A DNA stretch of 64,000 bases, taken from positions 1,054,001-1,118,000 of the forward strand of contig NZ_FUZA01000001.1 of the NCBI RefSeq assembly GCF_900167945.1. The letters run 5' to 3'. The notes beneath the pieces are model-generated. The model worked only from the letters and a program-made list of their open reading frames with translations. It was not told the DNA's origin and made no database searches. Shown here in pieces: positions 11,101 to 20,114 of the stretch. A program made the translations under genes and the position numbers. How positions within the stretch are numbered: the first letter of the stretch is position 1; each line of letters opens with the position of its first letter. Origin of the DNA: Dyadobacter psychrophilus (GTDB lineage: Bacteria; Bacteroidota; Bacteroidia; Cytophagales; Spirosomataceae).

Positions 11101-11476
11101 AAATATCAATCCAGCCATCATCATTAATATCTACGAGCGAAACGCCTGTTTTCCAACCTTCATTAAGTCCTGTGCCCGATTTTTCCGAAATGTCTTCAAA
11201 TTCAAGATCTCCTTTGTTGAGATACAACTTATTGGCTACCATATTTCCGGTGAAATAGAGGTCAACCAGTCCGTCATTATTAAAGTCCGCCGCTGCTACG
11301 CCTCCCCCATTATAAAAATAGCCGTAAGCCAATACATTGTTTTCGGCATCCTCATCAATAAAATTGTTGAATTCTATACCGGTTTCATTGGATTTAAGCA
11401 GCGAAAAAAGTGTGTCTTTATTTTGACAAGACGCAAAGAAAATAGTAATGAGGAGGATTATACGGCTATTTTTCAT
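8165..11476 (-). CDS. VCBS/FG-GAP repeat lipoprotein with ASPIC/UnbV domain
   Basis: The protein is 1103 residues from the ATG at 11476. An in-frame ATG at 11503 would add nine residues before the signal and is less likely. A lipoprotein signal (IILLITIFFASC) implies outer-membrane anchoring. Many DxDxDGxxD loops follow, such as DFNNDGLVDLYF, DINDDGWIDIFV and DLDGDGDLDFVV, flanking a UnbV/ASPIC segment around residues 512-590 (HFGLGTDSKIDSLVVTWADG). The domain order matches the partial gene at 1-3062 and the gene ending at 44553. It lies downstream of SusC and SusD, separated by a strong hairpin. Its function is unknown; a role in binding the SusCD ligand or in surface display is inference. 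Confidence 0.92.
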   Translation of the reverse strand: MKNSRIILLITIFFASCQNKDTLFSLLKSNETGIEFNNFIDEDAENNVLAYGYFYNGGGVAAADFNNDGLVDLYFTGNMVANKLYLNKGDLEFEDISEKSGTGLNEGWKTGVSLVDINDDGWIDIFVSRAGAENPRLRSKLLYVNNGKTADGIPTFTEKSAQYGLDDQSYTTQAVFFDYDRDGDTDCFLLNHSVQKYAGFSNLIGSYREQRNEAYGNKLLRNDGGRFSNVTDSSGIVSNVLSFGLGVNISDFNNDGWQDIYIANDYNENDYLYLNQKDGKFKEVIREATGHVSLYSMGTDAADINNDGLMDIMTLDMLPASNERIKLTSGDDNYDKYQQLVRAGFHDQTSRNMLQLNNGVNANGVPVFSEIGQLAGVSNTDWSWAALMGDFDNDGWKDIFVSNGYARDYTNMEFLKYSTDAQVKASQSGKMPTQMEIIAQMPPIDEPDYIFQNQKGLTFAKKIKEWGFEKTNQSNGAIYADLDNDGDLDIVTNNVNQKAFVYRNNAETKIKSNYLKVKLESPKYAFTAGTKLTLFSDSLTQTQNFMPVRGFQSAQWDHVHFGLGTDSKIDSLVVTWADGSEQVVKNPVVNKSLVVKYSDAKKLQGRQLAKPFTYWKPVTGPDFTHLEDARNDFRIQTLLPNMLSYQGPKMAQKDINGDGTDDFYIAGARGQAGSLFISQNGKWVRSVQPEFEGDAAYEDADAAFLDADGDGDQDLLIVSAGYELNPEDPLLIPRLYINANGRYRRTSFPKLAGNAGTIAVSDLDKDGDLDVFLGVRVTPGRFPESAGGLLFTNDGKGNFTDQTVQLAPKLAKIGMVTDAVFEDLNKDGYPELILTADWNPIRVFGNNRGKLSDASATYGTAALNGCWNTIKSADLDGDGDLDFVVGNMGVNWQWNLTSPDSLALYAADYDNLQRIVPVIGVTENGVEMPYASRDELLDQIPSLKKKYTDYVSYSKAKLSEILPGEKLKNAQKLSAKIFKSGILENRNGKFIFHPLPVEAQFAPVYAISLFDMDANGKSDIVLGGNLKQTRVRVGKSDANLIQVFLNRGNFGFEYVPQAKSGFFTTGEVRDLAIVTIGHETQLLAAMNNAKLVTYRLTNPAPSK

Positions 11477-11515
11477 TGTAACCAGTATTGAATGTTTTGT
11501 CAAACATAAAACGAT

Positions 11516-11549
11516 AGCAAAAAGGCAGGCACAGTGCCCGCCTTTTGCT
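11516..11549 (-). terminator. Rho-independent terminator between SusD and VCBS genes
   Basis: A stem of about 15 bp (11516-11531 with 11535-11549, core GGCAGGCA/TGCCCGCC, with one G-U pair on the minus strand) has a 3-nt loop. On the minus strand it is followed by T-rich sequence. It lies 24 nt after the SusD stop and 39 nt before the VCBS start at 11476. Confidence 0.75.
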
Positions 11550-11573
11550 ACAATATGAAAATTTTATATGAAA

Positions 11574-13121
11574 TCAAGGCTTGTCCCACCAAAGTCTTGT
11601 GCTGGATTTATCCGGTCCGCCAAGTAATCCTACTGCGGCATCCACAGCAACTTTGTTTGACTGATACTCACCAGTTACAAAAGGCGTACGGCGCACTACT
11701 GCGTCTGCCGGAGAATCTGGGTTATCCGAATTTACCCGCGCGTAAAGCTTAGGGAAGCCTGTTCTGCGATATTCAGCCCATGCTTCGTGGCCGTTTGGAT
11801 AGTTGGCCAGCCATTTTTGGGTAATAATTTGTTCCAATTGCTTGGACGCGTCCGCGGAGAACTTTACAGGAACATTGGTCAGCGCAGGTGTTTTCACCAT
11901 GTCATTCAATGCGATCGGTGTTGTTGTACCATTGATATAGGCTGTGATGGCAGCTGCATCGGCAATTCCCCATTGCTTCATGGCCGTCTCAATACCTTTT
12001 TCGTACATATCTTTGGCAGTTCCACCCATATTCCATCCTTTCAATGCACCCTCAGCTTTCAGGAAATAAGCCTCGGAGGCATACATGATAGCAAATGGAT
12101 TGGTTTGCTGTACAGCAGGAAGAAATGCGTCCGCTACGTTGGAAGTTTTGTTTGCATTGTTTTCGTCCGCACCCAGCTGGCCCTGCGTGTAACCGTTCCG
12201 CAAACCCTTGAATGTGTTTGTGGTTCCGGGAACCGGCGCATAGAATTTACTGATACGGGGATCGGCATAACCTTTTAAAACGCTTTCCATCGCTGCACTC
12301 ATCCGGAATTCGTTCCATGCCGTTGCCTGGTTCATCGGGTTGAACGAGTTGGCCGTTACTTTCAGGAATGCGTCGTCTGCATTGCTTGCTAATGTTCCAC
12401 CGGCAACTGCTGCTTCTGCTTCTGTTTTGGCCAATGCTGGCTCAACCTTTGACATCCGCATGGCAATGCGCAGGCGCAATGTGTTTGCGAAGAGGATCCA
12501 CTTGTCAACACTTCCAGCATATATCTGGTCGTTGTTAGCATATACATTGGTCCCTTTAAATGCTCCCAATGCTGCTGTCGATTCTGCCAGTGTTTTTACA
12601 AAGTCCTTGTAAATGGCTTCCTGCGTATCGTATTTCACACTGCTCAAACCATTTCCTACTTCTGAATACGGGATCGGGCCCCAATAATCCGTGCGGGGCA
12701 GATACATGTACACTTTCCAGATATTAGCAATGGCATACTGAGCAGGGTTTTCGTTTGGACCGCCTGGTTTTGTTGCGTCCAGCACCCCAAGCAATGGCGG
12801 AATGGCCGTTCCGTAAAACCCACTCCATGCACCATTAAGCCAGTTTCCTACCATCACATTCCGGTCGGAAGAGAAGTTTTGGGCGATATTTGCGAAATAT
12901 TGGCCCTGCAAATCAGCAAAAAGGCTTTGATATGTCTGCCAGCTGGCCTGGATTGAGCGATATTGAGCGGCTGCAAAAGCATTACCGATCGCCGAACCAT
13001 CCAGTTCCGTAAGCTTCGTCTTGTTTGTGTTGATCTCATCGTAATTGTCCGTACAGGAGTATGTACCTGTGGCAATGGCAGCAACGAGAGCGAATGATAG
13101 TAACTTATGACTTCTTTTCAT
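11574..13121 (-). CDS. SusD/RagB-family outer-membrane lipoprotein (SusD-like_2 type)
   Basis: This 515-residue lipoprotein is the likely substrate-binding partner of the SusC encoded just upstream. The signal peptide ends in a lipobox with Cys23 (GTYSC), and the mature protein starts TDNYDEINTNKT, a SusD-like_2 hallmark. The central part has the tetratricopeptide-like helices of the family. The C-terminal region has GHEAWAEYRRTGFPKLYAR and ends STRLWWDKP, close to the ending of the SusD at 3205. The 18-nt gap to the SusC stop at 13140 indicates one operon. A terminator-like hairpin follows before the VCBS gene. The ligand is unknown. Confidence 0.93.
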   Translation of the reverse strand: MKRSHKLLSFALVAAIATGTYSCTDNYDEINTNKTKLTELDGSAIGNAFAAAQYRSIQASWQTYQSLFADLQGQYFANIAQNFSSDRNVMVGNWLNGAWSGFYGTAIPPLLGVLDATKPGGPNENPAQYAIANIWKVYMYLPRTDYWGPIPYSEVGNGLSSVKYDTQEAIYKDFVKTLAESTAALGAFKGTNVYANNDQIYAGSVDKWILFANTLRLRIAMRMSKVEPALAKTEAEAAVAGGTLASNADDAFLKVTANSFNPMNQATAWNEFRMSAAMESVLKGYADPRISKFYAPVPGTTNTFKGLRNGYTQGQLGADENNANKTSNVADAFLPAVQQTNPFAIMYASEAYFLKAEGALKGWNMGGTAKDMYEKGIETAMKQWGIADAAAITAYINGTTTPIALNDMVKTPALTNVPVKFSADASKQLEQIITQKWLANYPNGHEAWAEYRRTGFPKLYARVNSDNPDSPADAVVRRTPFVTGEYQSNKVAVDAAVGLLGGPDKSSTRLWWDKP

Positions 13122-13139
13122 TTGTCTCAGGATTTACAA

Positions 13140-16100
13140 TTAAAATGACAAGTTAAGACTCACACCAACTGTGCGTGTAGGAGGCATTGAGAATGACTCA
13201 AGACCAACAGTTGTGTTAGCCGAGCCGGCAACCAGCTCAGGATCGAAACCTTTTGCCTTATTCATCAGGAAGAACAGGTTACGACCAACCAGCGACAGCG
13301 ATACTGCCTGGAAAGGCGACCTTCCGATCACACTTTGCGGCAAGCTGTAACCCAGCGTCAATTCCCTTAATCTGATGTTGGAAGCACTGTAAGTAAATGC
13401 TTCCCCGATCGGCGTGTTACGTCCACCTACAAATTTCCAGTAAGCTTCGGCAGTTGTTGAAACCGTGTTTGGACTTCCGTCTGCCTGAACGCCTTCTACC
13501 ACCATGCCGTCACGGCCTGCAAGCGTTTCTTCCGTAACACCATCGGCGTAGATCACTGCATTGGTAAACGAAGTCACTACGCCCCCGATTCTTCCGCTGA
13601 TCAGGAAGCTCAGGTTGAAGCCTTTGTAAGAAAATCTGTTAGTAATACCACCTGTCCAGTCAGGGCGGGAAGTTCCAAGCGGAACAGTTGTTCCTGAGGT
13701 TACAGTGGGGATTCCATTAGGCCCTACAATGATGCGTCCCTGATCGTCACGATTGAAGCCGCGGCTGTAAATTTGTCCCAGCGCTTTGCCTTCCTCTGCT
13801 CTCATGAAGTTCATGAAATCGCTTGTTAAAGGAAGGATTTTCAATTCGTCGGACAGCTTGATTACCTTATTTACGTTTCTTGCGTAGTTCAGGTCAATAT
13901 TCCAGCTGAAATTGTCCAGTTTCACCGGAACCAGATTCATCGTAAGCTCTATCCCTTTGTTCTGCACATTTCCAGCATTGATATACTGGGTCGTCCAGCC
14001 CGATGCGGGTGGCAATGCAAGTTCGAACAATTGGTTCTTGGAATTACTATTGTATAAGGTCAGATCGAATCCAATCCTGTTTTTAAGCAATTTAAGTTCC
14101 AAACCAATTTCCTGGGCCGTTGTGATCTCTGGTTTCAAATCTGGAAATGGCTTGATGTTGTCCCGTATAATGTAGCCGTTTGCACCACCCGCTACATAAG
14201 AATATGTCTGGGCCAGCAGATAAGGACGGGCGTCGTTTCCTGTAAGTGCATAACTTCCCCTGATTTTTGCAAAGGAAATAACTTCAGGCAATTGGAAAAG
14301 ACTAGTTAGCACTGCAGCAGCGCCCACAGAAGGAAAGAAGTAGGATTGATTTTCCTTTGGGAGTGTTGAGGACCAGTCATTTCTTGCAGATGCTGATAGG
14401 GTCAAAGCGTCTTTCCAAATCAGGTCAGCGGAGGCAAACACACCTTGTTTACGTGTCTGCGTGATCGTTCTGTTTGTAACCGAGTTCCTTGAATTGGTAG
14501 TTACGAACAAATTCTCGCGGTTCAACCCATTGTTCAGCGTCTCATGATTTACATAATCTCTCTGAAGAATGTTACCACCGATGGTTGCCTCTAATTTAAA
14601 GTCTTCCCCAAACTGCTTGCTAACCAATCCGAACAAATCGAGGTTTAGCTCTGCATTGTCTCTGAATCGAGTTTGATAATCTCCAAAATCGGCGATTGTA
14701 TAGGTGTTGGTATACCATTTACCTTCGAATTTATCGATATACTTGTCATAACCGGCGCGGCCCATTAATGTAAACCAGGAGGTTGCCTTGTAGCTAAGGG
14801 ATGTAAAGCCGTAAATCCGATCTCTGTTATCGACTGCCAGCACACGATTCTTGATCCAGTAAGGGTTTTGACCACCATTAGATCCAGGGTTCCAGTAATT
14901 TTGCTTCAACTGACCAGTTGATGGATCGATGTATTCGAAATCCTTTGCCTGATCCAAAGAAATGCTTCTAGGCAAACGCAGAATGTGCCGCTGTAAGTTG
15001 GCAAATGCTTCACCGGTTGTTTGTCTGTTATCAATTTTTTCGCTCAAATAAGTAATCTTGCCATCAAATGACAATTTGCTGTTGATTTGACTCGAAAGGC
15101 GAAGATTAAAATTGTGACGGCTCAGCTTGTTATTGGAAACGATGCCTCTCGCGTTGGTATTGGTATAAGAAAAGTAAGTCTGCACCTTATCCGTACCAGC
15201 AGTTAAAGCAACCGAGTTGGCAAATGAAGTTCCGGTAGAATAAAAATCCTTATAGGAATTTGGGTTAGGCGAATATGCATACGTTTTTCCCTTATTTTCA
15301 GGATCGGGTCCCCAGGCAGCCACTTGCTGTCCATCCATTTTTGGGCCCCAACTAAATTCGCTGTTCGGGAAAAATTTACCTTCAACACCTTGTCCGTAAA
15401 CGTTCTGAAAGTTTTGAAGCTCCATTGCGTTCTCAGCTTGATAAGTGCTGCTGATATTTACACCAATGCCTTTTCTTACCGCTCCTTTTTTTGTTGTGAT
15501 CAAAAGGGCGCCATTGGCAGCTCGGCTTCCGTATAGTGCTGTTGCGGACGCTCCTCTCAATACGTTGATGGATTCAATGTCGTCCGGGTTAATGCTGGAA
15601 AGACCATCGCTGGCGTCGCGGCCACCGTTTGCGTTGCCCGGGCTGAAATTGGAGTTATCAATAGGAACGCCATCCACAACGATCAAAGCCTGGTTGTTTC
15701 CCGTGATAGAACGGTCACCACGCAAAACCACGCGACTGGAACCACCCACACCGGAAGACGAACGCACGATGTCCAAACCGGCAACGCGTCCGGAAAGCGA
15801 GTTGGCAACATTGAGCTCACGTGCTTTCGAAAAGTTGTCCGTATTGATCATTTGGGTCGCATAACTCAGTGTTTTTTGCTCCTTTGAGATCCCCAGGGCT
15901 GTTACAACCACTTCGCCAAGGTTGCGCACATCGGGTTCCAGGCCTACATTAATGTTGGAAACCGAAGATGTAACATCCACTTCTTTAGATGTATAGCCAA
16001 CGGACGAGATGATAAGCGTCCCTGTCGACCCCATTGTGATTGTGAAACTCCCCTCAGCATCTGTGTTGGTTCCTCGGGTTGTGCCCTTGATGAGGATGTT

Positions 16101-16232
16101 TGCGCCGGGTATTCCTGCTCCGTTCTCATCGTTGACCTTACCGGTAAGCTGCCGGTCCTGGGCCATTGATACGGAATTAAAAAGTGCTGTCACCAGTAGC
16201 GTGAGCAGCAGGCATTGTAGACCTCTTTTCAT
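13140..16232 (-). CDS. SusC/RagA-family TonB-dependent outer-membrane transporter
   Basis: This 1030-residue TonB-dependent channel is first in the operon with the SusD at 11574. The signal peptide ends SVSMAQ. A carboxypeptidase-regulatory-like domain (LTGKVNDENGAGIPGANILIKG) spans roughly residues 28-105. The TonB segment NLGEVVVTALGISKEQKTLSYA follows, then the plug with NPDDIESINVLRGASATALYGSRAANGA, then a long barrel ending in GVSLNLSF with the terminal phenylalanine expected for Bam insertion. It shares the VVVTALGISKE form with the SusC at 4818. About 380 bases without a gene lie upstream and presumably hold its promoter. Confidence 0.95.
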   Translation of the reverse strand: MKRGLQCLLLTLLVTALFNSVSMAQDRQLTGKVNDENGAGIPGANILIKGTTRGTNTDAEGSFTITMGSTGTLIISSVGYTSKEVDVTSSVSNINVGLEPDVRNLGEVVVTALGISKEQKTLSYATQMINTDNFSKARELNVANSLSGRVAGLDIVRSSSGVGGSSRVVLRGDRSITGNNQALIVVDGVPIDNSNFSPGNANGGRDASDGLSSINPDDIESINVLRGASATALYGSRAANGALLITTKKGAVRKGIGVNISSTYQAENAMELQNFQNVYGQGVEGKFFPNSEFSWGPKMDGQQVAAWGPDPENKGKTYAYSPNPNSYKDFYSTGTSFANSVALTAGTDKVQTYFSYTNTNARGIVSNNKLSRHNFNLRLSSQINSKLSFDGKITYLSEKIDNRQTTGEAFANLQRHILRLPRSISLDQAKDFEYIDPSTGQLKQNYWNPGSNGGQNPYWIKNRVLAVDNRDRIYGFTSLSYKATSWFTLMGRAGYDKYIDKFEGKWYTNTYTIADFGDYQTRFRDNAELNLDLFGLVSKQFGEDFKLEATIGGNILQRDYVNHETLNNGLNRENLFVTTNSRNSVTNRTITQTRKQGVFASADLIWKDALTLSASARNDWSSTLPKENQSYFFPSVGAAAVLTSLFQLPEVISFAKIRGSYALTGNDARPYLLAQTYSYVAGGANGYIIRDNIKPFPDLKPEITTAQEIGLELKLLKNRIGFDLTLYNSNSKNQLFELALPPASGWTTQYINAGNVQNKGIELTMNLVPVKLDNFSWNIDLNYARNVNKVIKLSDELKILPLTSDFMNFMRAEEGKALGQIYSRGFNRDDQGRIIVGPNGIPTVTSGTTVPLGTSRPDWTGGITNRFSYKGFNLSFLISGRIGGVVTSFTNAVIYADGVTEETLAGRDGMVVEGVQADGSPNTVSTTAEAYWKFVGGRNTPIGEAFTYSASNIRLRELTLGYSLPQSVIGRSPFQAVSLSLVGRNLFFLMNKAKGFDPELVAGSANTTVGLESFSMPPTRTVGVSLNLSF

Positions 16233-16613
16233 AGGTTGAGCTTTGGGTTTATTGAATTTTCATGAAATTTATAATTAATAAAGAACACAAGCAATTTATT
16301 TGGCAAATTTTAATTGCACTAAACTAATATTCCGTCAATTTGGATATGCCAAGTGTTAAAAGTGATGATATTGGCTTAGAAAGAAATATTATTTGTCTAA
16401 CCTACATTTATTAAAATCGTCGTGATTTTTTTGCGTGCTCGAAACACAACGTTACAGAGGCGGTTTCTGAAAATTTATGAAACGCAGAAACCGGAAGGGA
16501 AAAAATGTTGGAAAATAAAAAGAGCAGGAAGCTCGGGCAAGCGTCACCGGTCGTAACAATTCGCACAGAACTAGTATTATTGCAAGATGTATTATGCGCT
16601 TAACACGAGGTAA
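16233..16613. other. Non-coding stretch upstream of SusC
   Basis: This 381-base stretch lies between the SusC start at 16232 and the stop of the DUF1761-like gene. The part nearest SusC is AT-rich and probably contains its promoter, but I could not find a clear TAnnTTTG box. A 9-bp inverted repeat (CGGTTTCTG at 16461-16469 with CAGAAACCG at 16485-16493) is present without a T run on either side. No open reading frame worth calling was seen. Confidence 0.5.
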
Positions 16614-17051
16614 CTAGTCATACTTACGCCACGCTCCCAGAATAGCTCCCGTTATTGCGTACACGAGCACACTCACACCGCCATCAATGAAAGAGAGCAG
16701 CAGCGGACGCAGGGAAAACATATCTTTTACAATGATTTCAAAAAGCACGAAAACCACTCCGAAAAGCGAACCCGTTAGCAAACCTGAAAGTAGCGACCTG
16801 ACGGGGATTTTGGTAAACACCCACGCCAAAGTATATGCCATAAGAGAAGAGGAAACAATGCTGGCAAGATAGGGAACCGGACTGGTTTCTGCTTTGATCT
16901 GTTCCATTGTAAAGCCGTTCAAAGCCATCCAGCGTTCCGAAAAAATGGTATACCACAAGGCTGGTATGATTTGACCTAACACCACACATACAAGCACGGC
17001 CCAAAGATTGACAGATTGTTTTCTCATTTCGCGAGTGTTTTGTTCAGTCAT
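16614..17051 (-). CDS. DUF1761-like small membrane protein
   Basis: The protein is 145 residues from the ATG at 17051. A longer frame from 17102 adds a proline-rich leader that looks non-coding. Four hydrophobic segments are visible (LWAVLVCVVLGQIIPALWY, ASIVSSSLMAYTLAWVF, LLSGLLTGSLFGVVFVLF, LLLSFIDGGVSVLVYAITGAILG), so it is an inner-membrane protein. The N-terminal pattern, with a tryptophan-tyrosine pair after the first helix and a following FxxxxW segment, resembles the DUF1761 family, whose function is unknown. It follows queG on the same strand after 83 bases and may be co-transcribed with it. Confidence 0.7.
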   Translation of the reverse strand: MTEQNTREMRKQSVNLWAVLVCVVLGQIIPALWYTIFSERWMALNGFTMEQIKAETSPVPYLASIVSSSLMAYTLAWVFTKIPVRSLLSGLLTGSLFGVVFVLFEIIVKDMFSLRPLLLSFIDGGVSVLVYAITGAILGAWRKYD

Positions 17052-17134
17052 CGGCGGGAATTCCCGGGGCGGGACGTCCGAGGACAGGGCTCCCGATTTC
17101 AAATATAAGATGTTTCAGAATTAGTTGTGTTTTT

Positions 17135-18082
17135 TTATTTGGAGGATCGAACAAATTCGATATTGCGCTTTAAACCGTCAAATTTGGTCCTTTTGATGGG
17201 TGAACGGCGGAAAAGTTCGCGGAAAACTTCTTCTGTTATTTCCTGCCAATCGTTATTTGTGAAGCCTGCCAGACTTTCAGGCAATGTGAATTCTTTGGTT
17301 GTATGAGGCTTGGAAAAACGGTTCCAGGGACACACATCCTGGCAGATGTCGCAGCCGAAAATCCAGTTATCGAACTTACCCTGAGCTTCTTGCGGAATCG
17401 CTTCCTTCAATTCAATGGTATAATAACTGATGCATTTGCTGCCATCCACCACAAATGGTTCTGTTATGGCATCTGTCGGACAAGCATCGAGACAGCGTGT
17501 GCAGGTGCCGCAATAATCCTGCACAGCGCCGTCATAAGCAAGGTCCAGGTCGCAAATGATTTCTCCAATGAAAAAAAAGCTCCCCATGTCGCGGTTGAGC
17601 AGGTTGGAATGCTTCCCTACCCAGCCCAGGCCACTTTTTGCTGCCCAAACCTTGTCCATAACAGGCGCGGAGTCCACGAATATCCGACCACTCACCTCGC
17701 CTATCTCTTCCTGAATGGCTTGTAAAAGCGCGCCCAGTTTTTCTTTCAAAACGTAATGATAGTCAGTTCCGTAAGCGTATTTGGATAATTTAAGATCATC
17801 TGGTCCTTCCGGCAGCTTTTCTTCGGGATAATAGTTAAGGAGTACAGAAATGACACTTTTGGCGCCGTCCACGAGTTTTCGCGGATCAAGCCTTTTGTCG
17901 AAATGGTTGGCCATGTAGCCCATTGCCCCGTGGTGGTTCTTGTTCAACCAGTTTTCGAGGCGGGGCGCTTCTGCCTCGAGAAAATCTGCTTTGGAAATGC
18001 CGCAGAAGTCAAAGCCATTTTCCAATGCCCTGGCTTTGATAAACTGACTCCGCTGCTGCCTTACAAGATCTTCTGTCGTCAT
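17135..18082 (-). CDS. queG: Epoxyqueuosine reductase QueG
   Basis: This cytosolic enzyme reduces epoxyqueuosine to queuosine at tRNA position 34, using cobalamin and two [4Fe-4S] clusters. At 315 residues it has the usual length for Bacteroidota. One cluster motif is [12 protein letters not shown] (Cys191, 194, 197, 201). The second uses Cys217 and the [10 protein letters not shown] motif (Cys244, 247, 251). The catalytic aspartate is probably Asp137 in RIFVDSAPV, equivalent to the active-site Asp of the Bacillus enzyme. The region [14 protein letters not shown] is a family signature. It is divergent from grpE across 112 bases. Confidence 0.95.
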   Translation of the reverse strand: MTTEDLVRQQRSQFIKARALENGFDFCGISKADFLEAEAPRLENWLNKNHHGAMGYMANHFDKRLDPRKLVDGAKSVISVLLNYYPEEKLPEGPDDLKLSKYAYGTDYHYVLKEKLGALLQAIQEEIGEVSGRIFVDSAPVMDKVWAAKSGLGWVGKHSNLLNRDMGSFFFIGEIICDLDLAYDGAVQDYCGTCTRCLDACPTDAITEPFVVDGSKCISYYTIELKEAIPQEAQGKFDNWIFGCDICQDVCPWNRFSKPHTTKEFTLPESLAGFTNNDWQEITEEVFRELFRRSPIKRTKFDGLKRNIEFVRSSK

Positions 18083-18194
18083 GATACAAAGTTACGAATT
18101 GATTGTAAAATGCCATCTTGTCAGTATTTTAGGCGTGGCAAAATAATTTAGGTTAGAAAAGGTTGATCAAAACGTCACAATATCATTAAGAATT

Positions 18195-18815
18195 ATGCCT
18201 GAAAACAACGAATCCAACATAGATCAAGACAAAAATTACGAAATGAACGAGGAACAAGCGCCAGTGGAAGCTGACAAGTTAGACAACGACGAAACGATCG
18301 GAACAAATACAGTGCCTTTGGACAATGCAGGCCAGGAGATCCATAATGAGGCGCCGGTTGAAAAAGATCCTATTGAAGAAGCTCGGATCGAAGTTGCAGA
18401 GTTAAAGGATAAATATATTCGTCTTTACGCTGATTTTGAGAACTTCCGCAGACGCACTGCGAAGGAGAAACTGGAAATGATTTCCGGTGCAAGTGCCGAT
18501 ATGGTGAAAGCAATTCTGCCAATCGTGGACGACTTCGAGCGCGCAAAAGTTTCATTTGAATCAACAACCGAAATCGACGCTTTGAAAGAGGGCGTGGATT
18601 TGATATACACTAAACTTTTTAAAACACTGGAAACCAAAGGGTTAAAACCAATGGTTTCAAAGGGTGAAACATTTGATGCAGAGCTTCACGAATCGATTGC
18701 GCAGTTCCCTGCTCCCTCGGAAGATCTCAAAGGAAAAGTGATCGATGAGATCGAAAAAGGGTATTTTCTTAACGACAAAGTGATACGTTACGCGAAAGTG
18801 ATCGTAGGAGCTTAA
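18195..18815 (+). CDS. grpE: Nucleotide exchange factor GrpE
   Basis: GrpE releases ADP from DnaK and so drives the Hsp70 folding cycle in the cytosol. The protein has 206 residues. A long acidic, low-complexity N-terminus (about 1-65) precedes the coiled-coil helix (EEARIEVAELKDKYIRLYADFENFRRRTAKEK). The C-terminal beta-wing has MVSKGETFDAELHESIAQFPAPSEDLKGKVIDEIEKGYFLNDKVIRYAKVIVG, a clear family signature. dnaJ starts 15 bases downstream, so they form an operon. I saw no CIRCE operator upstream. Confidence 0.97.
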   Translation: MPENNESNIDQDKNYEMNEEQAPVEADKLDNDETIGTNTVPLDNAGQEIHNEAPVEKDPIEEARIEVAELKDKYIRLYADFENFRRRTAKEKLEMISGASADMVKAILPIVDDFERAKVSFESTTEIDALKEGVDLIYTKLFKTLETKGLKPMVSKGETFDAELHESIAQFPAPSEDLKGKVIDEIEKGYFLNDKVIRYAKVIVGA

Positions 18816-18830
18816 TTTCAGCAACAAAAA

Positions 18831-19994
18831 ATGGCAAAGAAAAGAGATTACTACGAAGTTCTTGGCGTAGACCGCGGCGCTGCCGCAGATGACATTAAGA
18901 AGGCTTACCGCAAGCTGGCAATTAAGTTTCACCCGGATAAAAACCCAGACGATCCTACTGCAGAAGACAAATTCAAAGAAGCTGCGGAAGCATACAGCAT
19001 TCTTAGCGATGAAAACAAACGTGCACGTTATGACCAGTTTGGTCATGCAGGTGTAGGAGGCGCGGGTGCCGGTGCGGGCGGTTTCAGCGGCGGCGGATTC
19101 TCGATGGACGACATCTTCTCTCAATTCGGCGATATTTTCGGGGATAGCAGCCCATTTGGTGACATTTTTGGCCGCGGTGGCGGCGGAGGTGGACGCCGGG
19201 TTCGCAAAGGTTCGGATCTGCGGATCAAGCTTAAGTTGAACCTCGAAGAAGTTGCCAACGGCGTTGAGAAAAAAATAAAAGTTAAAAGACACGTTACCTG
19301 CAACACTTGCGGCGGCAATGGCGCGAAAAACGGAACGTCATTAACAAACTGTAATTCATGTAACGGAACAGGCCAGGTTCGGAAAGTGGTCAGCACGATG
19401 CTTGGCCAGATGGTTTCAACAAGCACTTGCCCTACTTGTAACGGCGATGGCAAGATCATCAGCGAACGCTGCGATTCTTGCGCCGGAGAAGGACGTTTGT
19501 TACAGGATGATTTGATCACATTGAACATTCCGGGCGGTGTGGCAGAAGGAATGCAGTTGTCTATGTCTGGAAAAGGAAATGTCCCAACGCGCGGGGGCGT
19601 GGCGGGTGACTTACTGATTGTGATCGAGGAGGAAGAAGATGCACATTTGAAGAGAGACGGCAACAATGTCGTTTTCGACATGCACCTGAGCTTCATTGAT
19701 GCTACATTAGGAACTTCGGTGGAAATACCGACCATTGATGGGAAAGCCAGGATCAATATTGAACAAGGCACGCAGGCTGGCAAAATTCTACGCCTGAAAG
19801 GCAAAGGAATTAAAGATCTGAATGGTTACGGAAAAGGTGATCAGCTGGTGCACATTAATGTTTGGACGCCGCAGCAGCTTTCTTCTGATGAGCGCGAAAC
19901 ATTGGAATCGCTTCGTCACTCACCCAACTTCCAGCCGAAGCCGGGCAAGAACGAAAAGGGTTTCTTTGATAAAATGAAGGATTTCTTCCACTGA
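18831..19994 (+). CDS. dnaJ: Molecular chaperone DnaJ
   Basis: This is a 387-residue type I Hsp40 that stimulates DnaK ATPase activity and delivers substrates. The J domain (about 5-70) carries the HPD motif at residues 34-36. A Gly/Phe-rich linker follows ([15 protein letters not shown], then [13 protein letters not shown]). The zinc domain has four CxxCxGxG repeats: [24 protein letters not shown] and CDSCAGEG. The two beta-barrel C-terminal domains complete a full-length protein. It is translated after grpE, and a terminator-like hairpin follows at 20027. Confidence 0.97.
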   Translation: MAKKRDYYEVLGVDRGAAADDIKKAYRKLAIKFHPDKNPDDPTAEDKFKEAAEAYSILSDENKRARYDQFGHAGVGGAGAGAGGFSGGGFSMDDIFSQFGDIFGDSSPFGDIFGRGGGGGGRRVRKGSDLRIKLKLNLEEVANGVEKKIKVKRHVTCNTCGGNGAKNGTSLTNCNSCNGTGQVRKVVSTMLGQMVSTSTCPTCNGDGKIISERCDSCAGEGRLLQDDLITLNIPGGVAEGMQLSMSGKGNVPTRGGVAGDLLIVIEEEEDAHLKRDGNNVVFDMHLSFIDATLGTSVEIPTIDGKARINIEQGTQAGKILRLKGKGIKDLNGYGKGDQLVHINVWTPQQLSSDERETLESLRHSPNFQPKPGKNEKGFFDKMKDFFH

Positions 19995-20026
19995 GATCCT
20001 TTAATAAATCATTAAATAATGATCAG

Positions 20027-20059
20027 GCCGTTTCAGCAATGAGGCGGCTTGTTTATTTT
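20027..20059 (+). terminator. Terminator of grpE-dnaJ
   Basis: An 8-bp stem with two G-U pairs (GCCGTTTC at 20027-20034 with GAGGCGGC at 20041-20048) and a 6-nt loop is followed by TTGTTTATTTT. It lies 32 bases after the dnaJ stop. Confidence 0.6.
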
Positions 20060-20114
20060 GAACCTTAATCTATTAAATTACAAGCCCAACACGGTTCAAC
20101 ACAACTGATTACCA

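Noticed and set aside
16461..16493. A hairpin with 9-bp arms (CGGTTTCTG/CAGAAACCG) proposed as a terminator.
   Set aside because: No T run follows on either strand and it lies far from the nearest stop codon, so it was kept only as a note in the intergenic entry.
18083..18194. A CIRCE or other heat-shock operator upstream of grpE.
   Set aside because: I looked for the CIRCE inverted repeat (TTAGCACTC-N9-GAGTGCTAA) and found none in the 112 bases.
18657..19292. A 211-codon open frame on the minus strand opposite grpE-dnaJ.
   Set aside because: It lies entirely opposite two well-established genes and its translation is a hydrophobic, cysteine-rich shadow without domain resemblance.
19121..19804. 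A 227-codon open frame opposite dnaJ.
   Set aside because: It is antisense to the zinc-finger and Gly-rich parts of dnaJ, which produce a proline-rich reading on the other strand; there is no start context or homologous pattern.
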